Numbered from the stretch's first letter, positions 36,747 to 46,382 are shown. The stretch: 64,000 nucleotides of DNA from Oceanihabitans sp. IOP_32 (GCF_009498295.1 NZ_CP040813.1:1-64000), one strand, 5' to 3'. Notes: a model not told the origin generated them from the letters alone. Program-made: numbers and translations.

Positions 36747-39700
36747 ATGAACACCAACAACCTAAAACGCTTCGCACAAGCAGCACGCTTAAAACTACTG
36801 GACCAAATTGGCGCAAAGTTAGAAAAGGTACTCACCACCGATTCTGCAGAGTTACGCGAAAAAGCCAACCAAATAAAACAGTTACAAGAAGCCATTAATA
36901 AAAGTAGTAAGCAACAAGTTATTGATACCGTTGCCTATACCTGGTTTAACCGTTTGGTAGCCCTACGCTTTATGGATGTAAACGCTTACGAACCTATTGG
37001 CATAAAAGTAGTATCGCCAGCTAGTAATGCCACTTTGCCAGAGTTATTGCAAGAAGCCAAAGCAGGTAATATATCGCAAGAGTTGCCTGTAAACCACCAA
37101 CGTATTTACCAAATACTAGATGGTACAATACCAAGTAGCAACGCCCAAAATGAAGCCTACAGAGAATTATTAGTTGGTGCTTGCAACCAGTTGCATACGG
37201 TATTTCCGTTTTTATTTGAACGTATTAACGATTATTCCGAACTACTATTACCAGACGATCTCATTTCAGAGTTTTCTATTGTAGAAGACATTAAAAATGG
37301 CATGCCACCAGAAGATTGCGAAGAAGTGGAAATTATTGGTTGGATTTATCAGTTTTATATTTCTGAAAAGAAAGATGAAGTGTTTGCAAGTAAAGCTAAA
37401 ATAAAAAAAGAAGACATACCTGCGGCAACCCAACTCTTTACACCTCGTTGGATTGTAGAATATATGGTACAAAACACAGTTGGTAAGTTGTGGTTACAAA
37501 ACAAGCCACAATCGCGATTACGTGAGCACATGCCTTATTTTATTGAGTCACCATCTGTAAAAAGTGACGATTATTTAAAAATAAATTCTGTTGAAGAGAT
37601 TACCTTATTAGACCAAGCCTGTGGCTCGGGACATATTTTAGTTTATGGCTTTGAGTTACTTTCTAAAATTTATGAAGAAGAAGGCTATAACGAAAGCGAA
37701 ATACCCAAGCTCATCATAGAAAAAAACCTCTATGGTTTTGAAATTGATGTACGTGCAGCCCAATTAGCAGGTTTAGCCTTAATGCTAAAAGCACGCAGTT
37801 ACCAACGCAGAGTCTTTAAAAAAGAAATCACCCCTAATATTTTATGTTATAAAGATTTAAAACTAACAGCGGAAGAGATAAAAGACAGTTTTTCACAAAT
37901 GGTTTTTAAAGCTACCGATGCTTTATTATTTGACCTTAACAACATGCAACAAGCTACCAATTTGGGTTCATTGATGATACCACAAACCAATAGCCAAGAA
38001 CTTACTAATATTTTAGAAGTAGTAAATAGTAAACTGAACACCAACGATATCTTTTTAAAGGAAAACTTAATCCAAATTAAAGAGGCTTTAGAGCAATTAG
38101 TGTTGTTAAGTACCAAATTCCATTGTGTAGTAGATAACCCCCCTTATATGGGTGGTGGCAATATGAATAAAGCATTGGGCGACTTTGTAAAAGTGTTTTA
38201 TCCAGACAGTAAAGCCGATTTAATGGCGTGTTTTATGGAAGCTGGTTTAAAAGCTTTAAAACCTAAAGGCTTTTTAGGGATGATTAACCAACACTCATGG
38301 ATGTTTTTAAGCAGTTATGAAAAACTGCGAAAAAAACTGATAAAAAATACTTTTTTTGATACGCTACTGCATTTAGGGTCTCGCACCTTCCCAGAAATTG
38401 GTGGCGAAGTCGTGCAAAATGCTTCGTTTACGTTTTGGAACACAACAGCAGATGAAAAAGGAAGTTATTTGCGTTTAGTAGACGAAAATACGACTGAACT
38501 TAAACGTAACAAAACCCTTCAAGCTATTCAAGATTTTGATTGTAGTTGGTTTTATAGGTCAGATCAAAGTGATTTTAATAAAATACCAGGAAATCAAATA
38601 GCTTATTGGTTGAAAACGAAATCTTTTCAGATTTTTGAAAACGAGTTAATGGGTGTGCAAACCACTCTATTTCAGGGTATAATTACAGGTAAAAATGACG
38701 AAGCCATTAGGTTATGGAGTGAAATTGAAAATAATAAATTTTCTTGTGAATTAGAAGATATTAATGAATTCAATGAATTAAAATATTGGGTGCCTTATAA
38801 TAAAGGAGGTCTCTCTAAAAAATGGTATGGTAATCTTGAATTAGTTATTAACTTCTCTCAAAAAGGACGGGATTTTACTCGAGGAAAACATCAATTCTAT
38901 AGATATTTTTTCAAGCCATGTTTTTCGTGGAATTACATTGGTTCAAATACGCCTATGGCTAGATATTACTATGGAAATACTATTTGGGATGTTCATGGTT
39001 CTAGTGGTTTTATGAAAGAAAATGACAAACTATTATATAGAATGGCTTTAATAAATTCCAAAGTAGGAAAATACCTTTTAAATATTATCAACCCAACAAT
39101 TAGTTTTCAGGTAGAAAACATTGCCGCAATTCCAATAATAGAGTCTGATAAAAGCAATTTAGAATTAATTCAGAATAATATTTCAAATTCTAGTGTTGAA
39201 TGGAATTCAAGGGAAACCGCTTGGGACTTTAAACAAAATGAACTCATCCGTATCAATGGTCAAGACACCTCGGCTTCGCTCGGCACAGGCCTAGAAGAAG
39301 CTTATGATAGTTATTGCCACTACTGGCAAAATAAGTTTTTTGAGTTGCACAAAAATGAAGAAGAACTCAACAAACAGTTTATAGACATTTACGGCTTACA
39401 AGACGAGTTAACACCAGACGTACTGTTAGAAGATATTACCATTTTAAAAGAAGAAACCAGCATAGTCAACAACCAATTGGTATTTAATGCCAAAGAGGTA
39501 TTACAACAATTTGTAAGTTATGCAGTGGGTTGTATGTTTGGGCGTTACAGTTTAGATAAACCAGGTTTAATCCTCGCCAATCAAGGCGAAACTTTGGAGG
39601 ACTATCTTAAAGCTGTCACACTGAGCGCAGTCGAAGTGTCTTTCCTTCCCGATGATGATAATATTATACCAATCCTAGACAACGAATGGTTTGAAGACGA

Positions 39701-40277
39701 TATCGTAGGACGTTTTTACGAGTTCTTAAAAGTCACCTTTGGGAAGGCCAATTTTGAGAAAAATCTCGCTTTTGTAGAAGAGTGTTTGGGTAAAGACATC
39801 CGTAAATACTTCTTAAAAGACTTTTATACAGACCATGTAAAACGCTATAAAAAACGTCCTATTTATTGGATGTTTTCTTCGCCATCAGGTGCGTTTAACG
39901 TGCTTATTTATATGCACCGCTACACACCAGATACGCTTAACCAAATACTAAACGGCTACCTAAAAGACTACCGCGAAAAACTAACAGCAGAATTAGACCG
40001 TCAAGCCCACCTTAAAAATGTGGGAACCGCCAGAGAGCAAACCCTTGCTACCAGAGAAGAAGACCGCATCCGCAAAGTACTACTAGAATTACAAGAATAC
40101 GAGCGCGAACTCTACAAAATGGCCACAGAACGCATCAGCATCGATTTAGATGATGGCGTATTGGTTAATTACAACAAGTTTGGTAAGATTATTAAAGAAG
40201 TAAAAGGCCTTAACGATAAAAAAGCCAAAGACAAAGTGAGAAAATTTGATTGGATAGATGTAACGGAAATAAGGTAA
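36747..40277 (+). CDS. pglX: BREX-1 adenine-specific DNA methyltransferase PglX
   Basis: An 1176-residue N6-adenine methyltransferase that marks host DNA so BREX spares it. SAM motif I is LLDQACGSGHIL (about 287-298), motif IV is DNPPYMGGG (463-471), and FTPRWIVEYMVQN precedes motif I. The C-terminal part (about 600-1176) carries target recognition and conserved PglX sequence (YKKRPIYWMFSSPSGAF). Two short palindromic intergenic-type repeats lie within the frame near residues 840-848 and 957-965. It starts 29 bp after the GmrSD-like gene. Confidence 0.95.
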   Translation: MNTNNLKRFAQAARLKLLDQIGAKLEKVLTTDSAELREKANQIKQLQEAINKSSKQQVIDTVAYTWFNRLVALRFMDVNAYEPIGIKVVSPASNATLPELLQEAKAGNISQELPVNHQRIYQILDGTIPSSNAQNEAYRELLVGACNQLHTVFPFLFERINDYSELLLPDDLISEFSIVEDIKNGMPPEDCEEVEIIGWIYQFYISEKKDEVFASKAKIKKEDIPAATQLFTPRWIVEYMVQNTVGKLWLQNKPQSRLREHMPYFIESPSVKSDDYLKINSVEEITLLDQACGSGHILVYGFELLSKIYEEEGYNESEIPKLIIEKNLYGFEIDVRAAQLAGLALMLKARSYQRRVFKKEITPNILCYKDLKLTAEEIKDSFSQMVFKATDALLFDLNNMQQATNLGSLMIPQTNSQELTNILEVVNSKLNTNDIFLKENLIQIKEALEQLVLLSTKFHCVVDNPPYMGGGNMNKALGDFVKVFYPDSKADLMACFMEAGLKALKPKGFLGMINQHSWMFLSSYEKLRKKLIKNTFFDTLLHLGSRTFPEIGGEVVQNASFTFWNTTADEKGSYLRLVDENTTELKRNKTLQAIQDFDCSWFYRSDQSDFNKIPGNQIAYWLKTKSFQIFENELMGVQTTLFQGIITGKNDEAIRLWSEIENNKFSCELEDINEFNELKYWVPYNKGGLSKKWYGNLELVINFSQKGRDFTRGKHQFYRYFFKPCFSWNYIGSNTPMARYYYGNTIWDVHGSSGFMKENDKLLYRMALINSKVGKYLLNIINPTISFQVENIAAIPIIESDKSNLELIQNNISNSSVEWNSRETAWDFKQNELIRINGQDTSASLGTGLEEAYDSYCHYWQNKFFELHKNEEELNKQFIDIYGLQDELTPDVLLEDITILKEETSIVNNQLVFNAKEVLQQFVSYAVGCMFGRYSLDKPGLILANQGETLEDYLKAVTLSAVEVSFLPDDDNIIPILDNEWFEDDIVGRFYEFLKVTFGKANFEKNLAFVEECLGKDIRKYFLKDFYTDHVKRYKKRPIYWMFSSPSGAFNVLIYMHRYTPDTLNQILNGYLKDYREKLTAELDRQAHLKNVGTAREQTLATREEDRIRKVLLELQEYERELYKMATERISIDLDDGVLVNYNKFGKIIKEVKGLNDKKAKDKVRKFDWIDVTEIR
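39264..39288 (+). repeat. Palindromic repeat inside pglX, copy 1
   Basis: GACACCTCGGCTTCGCTCGG and five following bases form a GC-rich imperfect palindrome, encoding DTSASLGT in frame. It resembles the reverse complement of the element at 39615-39640. Confidence 0.6.
39615..39640 (+). repeat. Palindromic repeat inside pglX, copy 2
   Basis: GTCACACTGAGCGCAGTCGA plus six bases, encoding VTLSAVEVS in frame, matches a very common flavobacterial intergenic palindrome. Orientation is opposite to the copy at 39264-39288. Confidence 0.7.
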
Positions 40278-40280
40278 AAA

Positions 40281-42776
40281 ATGAGTCAAAAAATACAAGA
40301 AGCATTAGAACATAAATTCAAATCGCACGATGTCATATTTTGGTATGATGAGAACAGTGAACTCAAAGAAGATTTTGAAAATTTAGTATTTAATAGTATT
40401 GAAAAAGTACATGTAAATGGCAACGAATTTGAAGTAAAACACCGCGTAACAACCAAAAAGGCTGAAGAAAAATACTTACTCTATTTTAATACCAAAAAAC
40501 CAAAAAACAACGAAAACTGGTTGTTGGATTTAGAGTTGGCTTACCATCAATTCCATACAGATCAAGAAGCCATTATATTACAAGAATTAGGGTTAGACTT
40601 TAATTTTAAAACATTAGTGGCGAAGCATCTATTGTTTTTTAAATCCAAAGAGCGTTTAGATAATTTAAAAAGCCTATTAGGTGATGGCGATAGCCATAAT
40701 GATATTCGCTATAAAATGCTGGCAGTAGTCTTTAACACGGAACACGTTAACCTAAATACCTTTATTCATGCACATGGAACCGCGTTTGCCAATGGCAACG
40801 AAAAAATGGATCGTGATCTGGAGCGTTACAATTTAGTAGATTTCTATTGGAATGAAATTAATGATAAGTTTAAGTACCAAAATAAAGCACCTAAAATTTA
40901 TGATTTCTTAATTGAAGCATTTAGCAATAGCGCCATAACAACGGAAACATCTAAATTATCAAAAGAGTCTAAATTGTTACTGTCGCTTTGGAAAGACACC
41001 ATCACTTATAGAACAGGGTTCAATACCATTTCAGAAAAAATTGCTGAAGATTTAAACATAGAGGACCAATTAAACACCATAAATCTTGAAACAATTCTAG
41101 AAGAAGATCTATTTAAATTAATAGATAAAAAAATAATTCACGAATTGGTTCATCGATTAATTGACGAAAGTATATCAAATGAGAGTATTCAAACAAGCAT
41201 TAAGTCTAGAGAAAATAAATTTTGGTATACAACTTTCGAACCCTACTACCAATGCATAGCATTTGCTTCACAATTACAGGATAAAATAAAAACCACACAA
41301 AGTATTTTTAAATCCATTACCGATGGTCTGCAAAACTATACCAATACCTATTATGAAATAGACTATTTGTATCGTAAATTCATACTATGGTATAGAAAAT
41401 CGAACCATGATAGTATTTTAGGAAGATTAGCAAATACTATTGAAAAACTATATACCAATACTTGGTTACTAAAATCTAACAACCAATGGCAAAAAGTCGT
41501 TAATAATGTTAATACTTGGCCAATTAACGAAAGTTATGCCCAACGTCAATTTTATAAGCAGCACGTAAAACCGTTTGTAGATAAGAACCAACGTGTTTTT
41601 GTGATTATTTCAGATGCGCTTCGTTACGAATGTGGCGCGGAGTTAAATAACCTTTTAGTAAAAGAAAATCGCTATGATGCTTCAATACAAGGGTTAGTGG
41701 CTTCAATACCTTCATATACACAATTAGGTATGGCGTCATTGCTTCCCAATACAGATATAAAAATTGATGAAGGTAGTGATGCAGTAAGTGTTGATGGCAT
41801 GTCGGCTTCTGGGGTTATTGGAAGAGCAAAAATTTTACAACAGAATTCAGAAGCTAGAGCGACGGCAATTAAAGCGGATGATTTTATGCAATTGAATGCC
41901 AATACAGACGGTAGAGAATTTGTAAAGCAATACGATGTTATTTATATCTATCATAATAGAATTGATAAAACAGGGGATGACAAAACTACTGAAGATAAAG
42001 TGTTTGATGCTGTTGAAGATGAATTAGACTTCTTTATGGAAATGCTAAAGAAAATTTCCAATATGAATGGTAATAACATGCTTATCACTTCAGATCATGG
42101 TTTCTTATATCAGTATCAAAATATCGATGAAAGTGATTATATAAAATTAGAAGTAAAAGGTGATGTCGTAAAATACAATAGACGCTTTGTTTTAGGCAAT
42201 GATATAACTGCTAACGACACTGTAAAACAGTTTACACAAAAACAATTAGGGCTTTCAAGTACGGGTGATGTATTAATTCCAAAATCAGTAAATAGGCTAC
42301 GTGTAAAGGGAGCGGGCTCTAAATTTGTACATGGTGGTGCGTCGTTACAAGAAATTATTATTCCTGTTATTAAGGTCAACAAAAAAAGACAAGACACCAC
42401 AACTTTTGTAGACATTGATATTATTAAATCAACAGATAAGATTACAACAAATTTATTGCCAGTATCATTTATTCAAATGACTGCGGTTAATAAAAACAGT
42501 TTAGGAAGAACTATTCGCGCCGCAATATTTGCTGAAGACAATACGATGTTAAGCGACCAATATAAATACGTATTCGATAGCGAGGATGAAAACCAAAGGC
42601 AACGTGAAGTGAAACATAGGTTTCAATTAACAGCATTGGCTAGTGGTAAATATAAAAACCAACGCGTAAAATTAGTCCTCGAAGAACCTATGGATCGTTC
42701 AAATAAATGGAAAGTATATAAAGAATATTACTATACACTTAACATATCATTTACAACTGATTTTGACGGATTTTAA
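40281..42776 (+). CDS. pglZ: BREX-1 protein PglZ, alkaline-phosphatase superfamily
   Basis: An 831-residue PglZ. The metal-binding phosphatase fold is recognised by VFVIISDALRYECGAEL (about 440-456), ASIPSYTQLGMASLLPN, and the later metal motif MLITSDHGFLYQYQ (about 593-606). The long N-terminal region (about 1-420) is helical. PglZ is one of the defining BREX proteins and may act as a nuclease or phosphatase; its substrate is not settled. It begins 3 bp after pglX. Confidence 0.95.
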   Translation: MSQKIQEALEHKFKSHDVIFWYDENSELKEDFENLVFNSIEKVHVNGNEFEVKHRVTTKKAEEKYLLYFNTKKPKNNENWLLDLELAYHQFHTDQEAIILQELGLDFNFKTLVAKHLLFFKSKERLDNLKSLLGDGDSHNDIRYKMLAVVFNTEHVNLNTFIHAHGTAFANGNEKMDRDLERYNLVDFYWNEINDKFKYQNKAPKIYDFLIEAFSNSAITTETSKLSKESKLLLSLWKDTITYRTGFNTISEKIAEDLNIEDQLNTINLETILEEDLFKLIDKKIIHELVHRLIDESISNESIQTSIKSRENKFWYTTFEPYYQCIAFASQLQDKIKTTQSIFKSITDGLQNYTNTYYEIDYLYRKFILWYRKSNHDSILGRLANTIEKLYTNTWLLKSNNQWQKVVNNVNTWPINESYAQRQFYKQHVKPFVDKNQRVFVIISDALRYECGAELNNLLVKENRYDASIQGLVASIPSYTQLGMASLLPNTDIKIDEGSDAVSVDGMSASGVIGRAKILQQNSEARATAIKADDFMQLNANTDGREFVKQYDVIYIYHNRIDKTGDDKTTEDKVFDAVEDELDFFMEMLKKISNMNGNNMLITSDHGFLYQYQNIDESDYIKLEVKGDVVKYNRRFVLGNDITANDTVKQFTQKQLGLSSTGDVLIPKSVNRLRVKGAGSKFVHGGASLQEIIIPVIKVNKKRQDTTTFVDIDIIKSTDKITTNLLPVSFIQMTAVNKNSLGRTIRAAIFAEDNTMLSDQYKYVFDSEDENQRQREVKHRFQLTALASGKYKNQRVKLVLEEPMDRSNKWKVYKEYYYTLNISFTTDFDGF

Positions 42777-42800
42777 CTAGTAACTAGTCGCTAGTAACTA
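42777..42800. repeat. Short direct repeat between pglZ and brxL
   Basis: CTAGTAACTA occurs at 42777-42786 and again at 42791-42800 in the 31-bp gap. It could be a protein-binding site or a replication-slippage product. Confidence 0.4.
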
Positions 42801-42807
42801 ATAGCTA

Positions 42808-44826
42808 ATGGATATGAAAACATTAAATGAAAAAATAAACACCCACTTCGCAGGTAAAGTAGTCCGTAAAGATCTTACTAAACTAGTTAAAGGTAATGCT
42901 ATTGTACCCACTTACGTTTTAGAATACCTATTAGGTCAATATTGTGCGACTGATGATGAAGAAACCATTATTCAAGGGGTTGAAACAGTCAAAACTATTA
43001 TAGCTAAACACTTTGTACATCGCGAGGAATCCCAAATCATAAAGTCAATGGTTCGAGAAAAAGGATCTCATAGAATTATTGATAAAGTGGCTGTGCAATT
43101 AAATGATCGTCAAGACAGATATGAGGCGTCTTTCGCTAATTTAGGACTGACTAGAATACCAATTTCAGATAGTATCATTAAAGAACATCAGAAATTATTG
43201 TCAAGTGGTGTTTGGTGTATCCTTACTTTAGGGTATTCACCTTCTGAAGAAAGAGATCACACACCTTGGTTTGTTGAAAGTTTAAAACCCATTCAAGTAT
43301 CTAATGTAGATATTGATGAATATAAAAGTACACGTAAACAGTTTTCAAAAGAAGAATGGATAGACATGCTAATGCAATCCATTGGTTTAAATCCTACTGA
43401 ATTTACATTTAGATCAAAATTATTGCAACTAACACGTTTAGTACCTTTTGTAGAAAACAATTATAATTTGATTGAATTAGGGCCAAAAGGAACTGGTAAA
43501 TCTCATATCTATTCAGAAATGTCACCACATGGAATTTTAATATCTGGTGGTGAAGTATCGAAAGCAAAATTATTTGTAAATAACAGTTCTGGTGAAATTG
43601 GTTTGGTAGGCTATTGGGATGTTGTAGCATATGATGAATTTGCAGGTAAAACAAAACGCGTAGATCGTGGTTTAGTAGACATCATGAAAAACTATATGGC
43701 AAACAAGTCATTTTCAAGAGGTACTCAAGTATATGGCGCATCCGCATCTATGGTTTTTGTGGGGAATACAGACCATTCTGTAGCTTATATGCTCAAGCAT
43801 AGTGATTTGTTCGATGCACTACCGAAAGATTACTACGACACCGCTTTTTTAGACAGAATGCATGCCTACTTACCAGGTTGGGAAGTTCAAAAATTGCGTA
43901 ACGAAATGTTTACATCGGAATATGGTTTCATAGTAGATTATCTGGCTGAAATATTAAAAAACTTAAGAAAAGAAGACCGTACGCACGATTACACGAAGTT
44001 TTTTGAATTATCCAGTACTATTACAACTAGAGATAAAACATCCATAGCAAAAACCTATGCAGGTTTAATTAAAGTCATTTATCCAGATGATGCGTATTCA
44101 GAATTGGAAGCAAAAGAAATATTAGATTTTGCAATCGAAAACAGAAAACGCGTTAAAGATCAATTGCGTAAAATGGATGAAACCTTTGAAGAAGTAGATT
44201 TTAGTTATGTGAGTAAATCTTCAGGTGAATCATTTGACATAGAAACTTTAGAAGAAATCCAATACAAACCAAAGCCAGTTGTTTCTGAAGGAAATGAAAA
44301 CCAAATGGTTTCAAATGAAAGTAGCCCTCAAATAAAAGATAAAATCCAATTAAATCCTGGTCAAAAAATCATTAGGGATAACCAAACAGGTATTTCCTAT
44401 GATAACCTGTTTGGAGCATATTTATTAAACAGTTCGGATATCAAAGTGGTGGATCCTTATGTTAGATTGCCATATCAATTGAGAAACTTAATGGAGTTTG
44501 CAAAACTAATCGCTGAAAAAAAAGAAACCGATTCAGAAGTCAAATTACACCTGGTAACAAGCAATAATGAAGATTTTATAGCGAATGTAAAAGAAGCCTT
44601 TGACCAAATGACATATTCATTAGAATCCATGGGTATTATTTTTTCCTATGAATTTGATGATTACATTCATGACAGGTCAATTACATCTGATAATGGTTGG
44701 AAAATAATCCTCGGAAGAGGCCTTGACATTTGGCAAAAAACTGGTGGTTGGTATGATATCAGTGAATATGTTCAAGAACAACGTATTTGTAAAGCTTGTG
44801 AGATTACATTTGTAAAGGAAGGATAA
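42808..44826 (+). CDS. brxL: BREX Lon-like AAA+ protein BrxL
   Basis: A 672-residue BrxL, the marker that separates type 1 BREX from other subtypes. Walker A is ELGPKGTGKSHIYSE (about 223-237) and Walker B VVAYDEFAGK (about 272-281), with VYGASASMVFVGNTD as sensor 1. The C-terminal region has the Lon-protease-like fold but appears to lack a usual Ser-Lys dyad motif. BrxL assembles into ATP-dependent rings on DNA and is needed for phage exclusion in some systems. It ends the operon. Confidence 0.93.
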   Translation: MDMKTLNEKINTHFAGKVVRKDLTKLVKGNAIVPTYVLEYLLGQYCATDDEETIIQGVETVKTIIAKHFVHREESQIIKSMVREKGSHRIIDKVAVQLNDRQDRYEASFANLGLTRIPISDSIIKEHQKLLSSGVWCILTLGYSPSEERDHTPWFVESLKPIQVSNVDIDEYKSTRKQFSKEEWIDMLMQSIGLNPTEFTFRSKLLQLTRLVPFVENNYNLIELGPKGTGKSHIYSEMSPHGILISGGEVSKAKLFVNNSSGEIGLVGYWDVVAYDEFAGKTKRVDRGLVDIMKNYMANKSFSRGTQVYGASASMVFVGNTDHSVAYMLKHSDLFDALPKDYYDTAFLDRMHAYLPGWEVQKLRNEMFTSEYGFIVDYLAEILKNLRKEDRTHDYTKFFELSSTITTRDKTSIAKTYAGLIKVIYPDDAYSELEAKEILDFAIENRKRVKDQLRKMDETFEEVDFSYVSKSSGESFDIETLEEIQYKPKPVVSEGNENQMVSNESSPQIKDKIQLNPGQKIIRDNQTGISYDNLFGAYLLNSSDIKVVDPYVRLPYQLRNLMEFAKLIAEKKETDSEVKLHLVTSNNEDFIANVKEAFDQMTYSLESMGIIFSYEFDDYIHDRSITSDNGWKIILGRGLDIWQKTGGWYDISEYVQEQRICKACEITFVKEG

Positions 44827-44962
44827 TTACTTTGCGTTTTATAATTTGAATTATTGTTAAGGATTGTGAATAACTATTTACAATAAAGTAAACGGTTTTA
44901 CATAAATTCGAAACCTTTATAATTGTATTAAAAAGCGCTTTTGGTTGATAGTAGATATCATA

Positions 44963-45018
44963 AAATTAACTTAAAAGTGAAATAAATTTGTAAATTAACT
45001 TATAAGTGAATAACTTTG
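44963..45018 (+). promoter_or_regulatory. Operator/promoter of the toxin-antitoxin-chaperone module
   Basis: AAATTAACTTAAAAGTGAA (44963-44981) recurs with one change at 44992-45010. Between and after them, TTTG (44987-44990), 20 nt, TAACTTTG (45011-45018) fit the promoter consensus, so the second repeat fills the spacer. TAAATTTG (44983-44990) is a second possible -7 box. This is the layout expected for autorepression by the XRE antitoxin. Confidence 0.65.
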
Positions 45019-45530
45019 CACATATAAAACCAATAGCACAATACAAAAAAGTAGGCTACTATTCAGTATGTATTAATGATAATGAAATCTCTTTATTTGA
45101 AAAATTTATCAAACAACATACAAATACGAATAAAAAAAAGTTAGACCATATACTTAATTGGCTAAAAGTTATAGGAAACAAATATGGTGCACAAACACAT
45201 CACTTTAGACCAGAAGGAGAAACAGCTGACACTTCTGCACTCCCACCCAAAGGAGTTGACCGTAAACCTCAATATACAGAGTATGGTAAAAAGAAAGCAA
45301 ACAATTTGCGATTATATTGTTTGAGAGCAAATGAACACATTGTTTTCTTATTTAGTGGAGACATTAAAACAACTAAAAAAGCGCAACACTGCCCAAATGT
45401 TAAAGATCATTTTAAATTAGCAAACCAAATTACTAAAGCAATTGATAATGCTTTTATAGATAAAGATATCACTTGGAACGATGATTATACACAAATAGAA
45501 TGTAATGAAGATTTTAAAATCTATTTCTAA
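45006..45530 (+). CDS. Probable toxin of a TAC (toxin-antitoxin-chaperone) module
   Basis: A protein of up to 174 residues. The C-terminal part (LRLYCLRANEHIVFLFSGDIKTT, then a helix KDHFKLANQITKAIDNAFI) resembles HigB/RelE-like toxins. It lies 9 bp before an XRE antitoxin gene. The frame opens with GTG at 45006 right after a stop; there is no in-frame ATG. A consensus promoter overlaps the GTG, so the real start may be further in and non-standard. The fold is inferred from position and limited motif likeness. Confidence 0.65.
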   Translation: MNNFAHIKPIAQYKKVGYYSVCINDNEISLFEKFIKQHTNTNKKKLDHILNWLKVIGNKYGAQTHHFRPEGETADTSALPPKGVDRKPQYTEYGKKKANNLRLYCLRANEHIVFLFSGDIKTTKKAQHCPNVKDHFKLANQITKAIDNAFIDKDITWNDDYTQIECNEDFKIYF

Positions 45531-45539
45531 AAACACACT

Positions 45540-45914
45540 ATGAAATTTCCACAAAACAATATTATAGATAATTGGTTAAACAAAAATGGTAATCCTGAAA
45601 TAGCAAGATTAGTAGAAAAAAATCTTGCCTTAACAGAAAAGATTAATTCCATATTAAAAGAACGTGGTATTAAAAAAGGTGAATTTGCTAAAATGTTAGG
45701 CAAAAATCCTTCTGAAGTATCAAAATGGCTATCAGGTGCTCATAATTTAACTTTGAAAAGCATTAATAAAATGGAGTTTGTTTTAGGTGTCGATTTAATT
45801 AATATTGAACCTATTACAGAAGTTAAATATGTGTATTTAGGCTTAATTCAAGGCGGTGAACTTGAAAACGCAATGAACGATTATGAAGATTCTAATTACA
45901 ATATTGCTATGTAA
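45540..45914 (+). CDS. XRE-family antitoxin of the TAC module
   Basis: A 124-residue protein with a central HTH domain (SILKERGIKKGEFAKMLGKNPSEVSKWLSGAHNLTLKSI, about 36-75). A C-terminal extension (ITEVKYVYLGLIQGGELENAMNDYEDSNYNIAM) follows. In known TAC systems such a tail is the chaperone-addiction region recognised by the SecB-like protein. The stop codon overlaps the chaperone start by one base (TAATG). Confidence 0.82.
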   Translation: MKFPQNNIIDNWLNKNGNPEIARLVEKNLALTEKINSILKERGIKKGEFAKMLGKNPSEVSKWLSGAHNLTLKSINKMEFVLGVDLINIEPITEVKYVYLGLIQGGELENAMNDYEDSNYNIAM

Positions 45915-46378
45915 TGTCAGAAGTCAAAATAAATCCAGAAAAATTACACCTCTTTCATATTAACATTATTGAAAGTTCAATAAAAGATTTACCTAACAAA
46001 GGTAAAGTTCCTTTTAGTATTAATGTTGCGCATAAAACAATGCACAATTTAAAAGATGAACGTATTAAAATTGGCCTGTTAATTGACCTCCAAACCAATA
46101 GTTCTGAAACAAATAATGCAAATGCTCACTTTAATATAGATTTTCATTTTCAAATAGAAGAATTAAAAAACTATTTTGAATTAAACGAAAAGAACGAACC
46201 TATTTTTGCAGGTTTGTTAATCGCAACTTTATTAGGCGTTAGCTTCTCTACTGCAAGAGGTATTATTTATGAGCGTCTATCAAATACAAATATGCAAGGA
46301 ATTATTCTACCTGTTGTATCTCCACAAAAAATGCTTACACAACAAATAATTGAGGATAATAAAGATATTAGTAAGTAA
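45914..46378 (+). CDS. SecB-like chaperone of the TAC module
   Basis: A 154-residue protein with the SecB-like layout: an N-terminal strand region (LHLFHINIIESSIKDL), alternating strands (INVAHKTMHNLKD, KIGLLIDLQT, FNIDFHFQIEEL) and the C-terminal signature FSTARGIIYERLSNTNMQGIILPVVSPQKML. The last resembles SecB ARGxI...PPxNLxPxNF. SecB-like proteins encoded with a toxin-antitoxin pair keep the unstable antitoxin folded; in CmdTAC this senses phage infection. It is directly downstream of BREX. Confidence 0.75.
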   Translation: MSEVKINPEKLHLFHINIIESSIKDLPNKGKVPFSINVAHKTMHNLKDERIKIGLLIDLQTNSSETNNANAHFNIDFHFQIEELKNYFELNEKNEPIFAGLLIATLLGVSFSTARGIIYERLSNTNMQGIILPVVSPQKMLTQQIIEDNKDISK

Positions 46379-46382
46379 TTAT

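Noticed and set aside
42808-44826. BrxL as an ordinary Lon protease
   Set aside because: It lacks the usual Lon N-terminal domain and a clear Ser-Lys dyad motif. Its place after pglZ and its P-loop arrangement identify it as BrxL.
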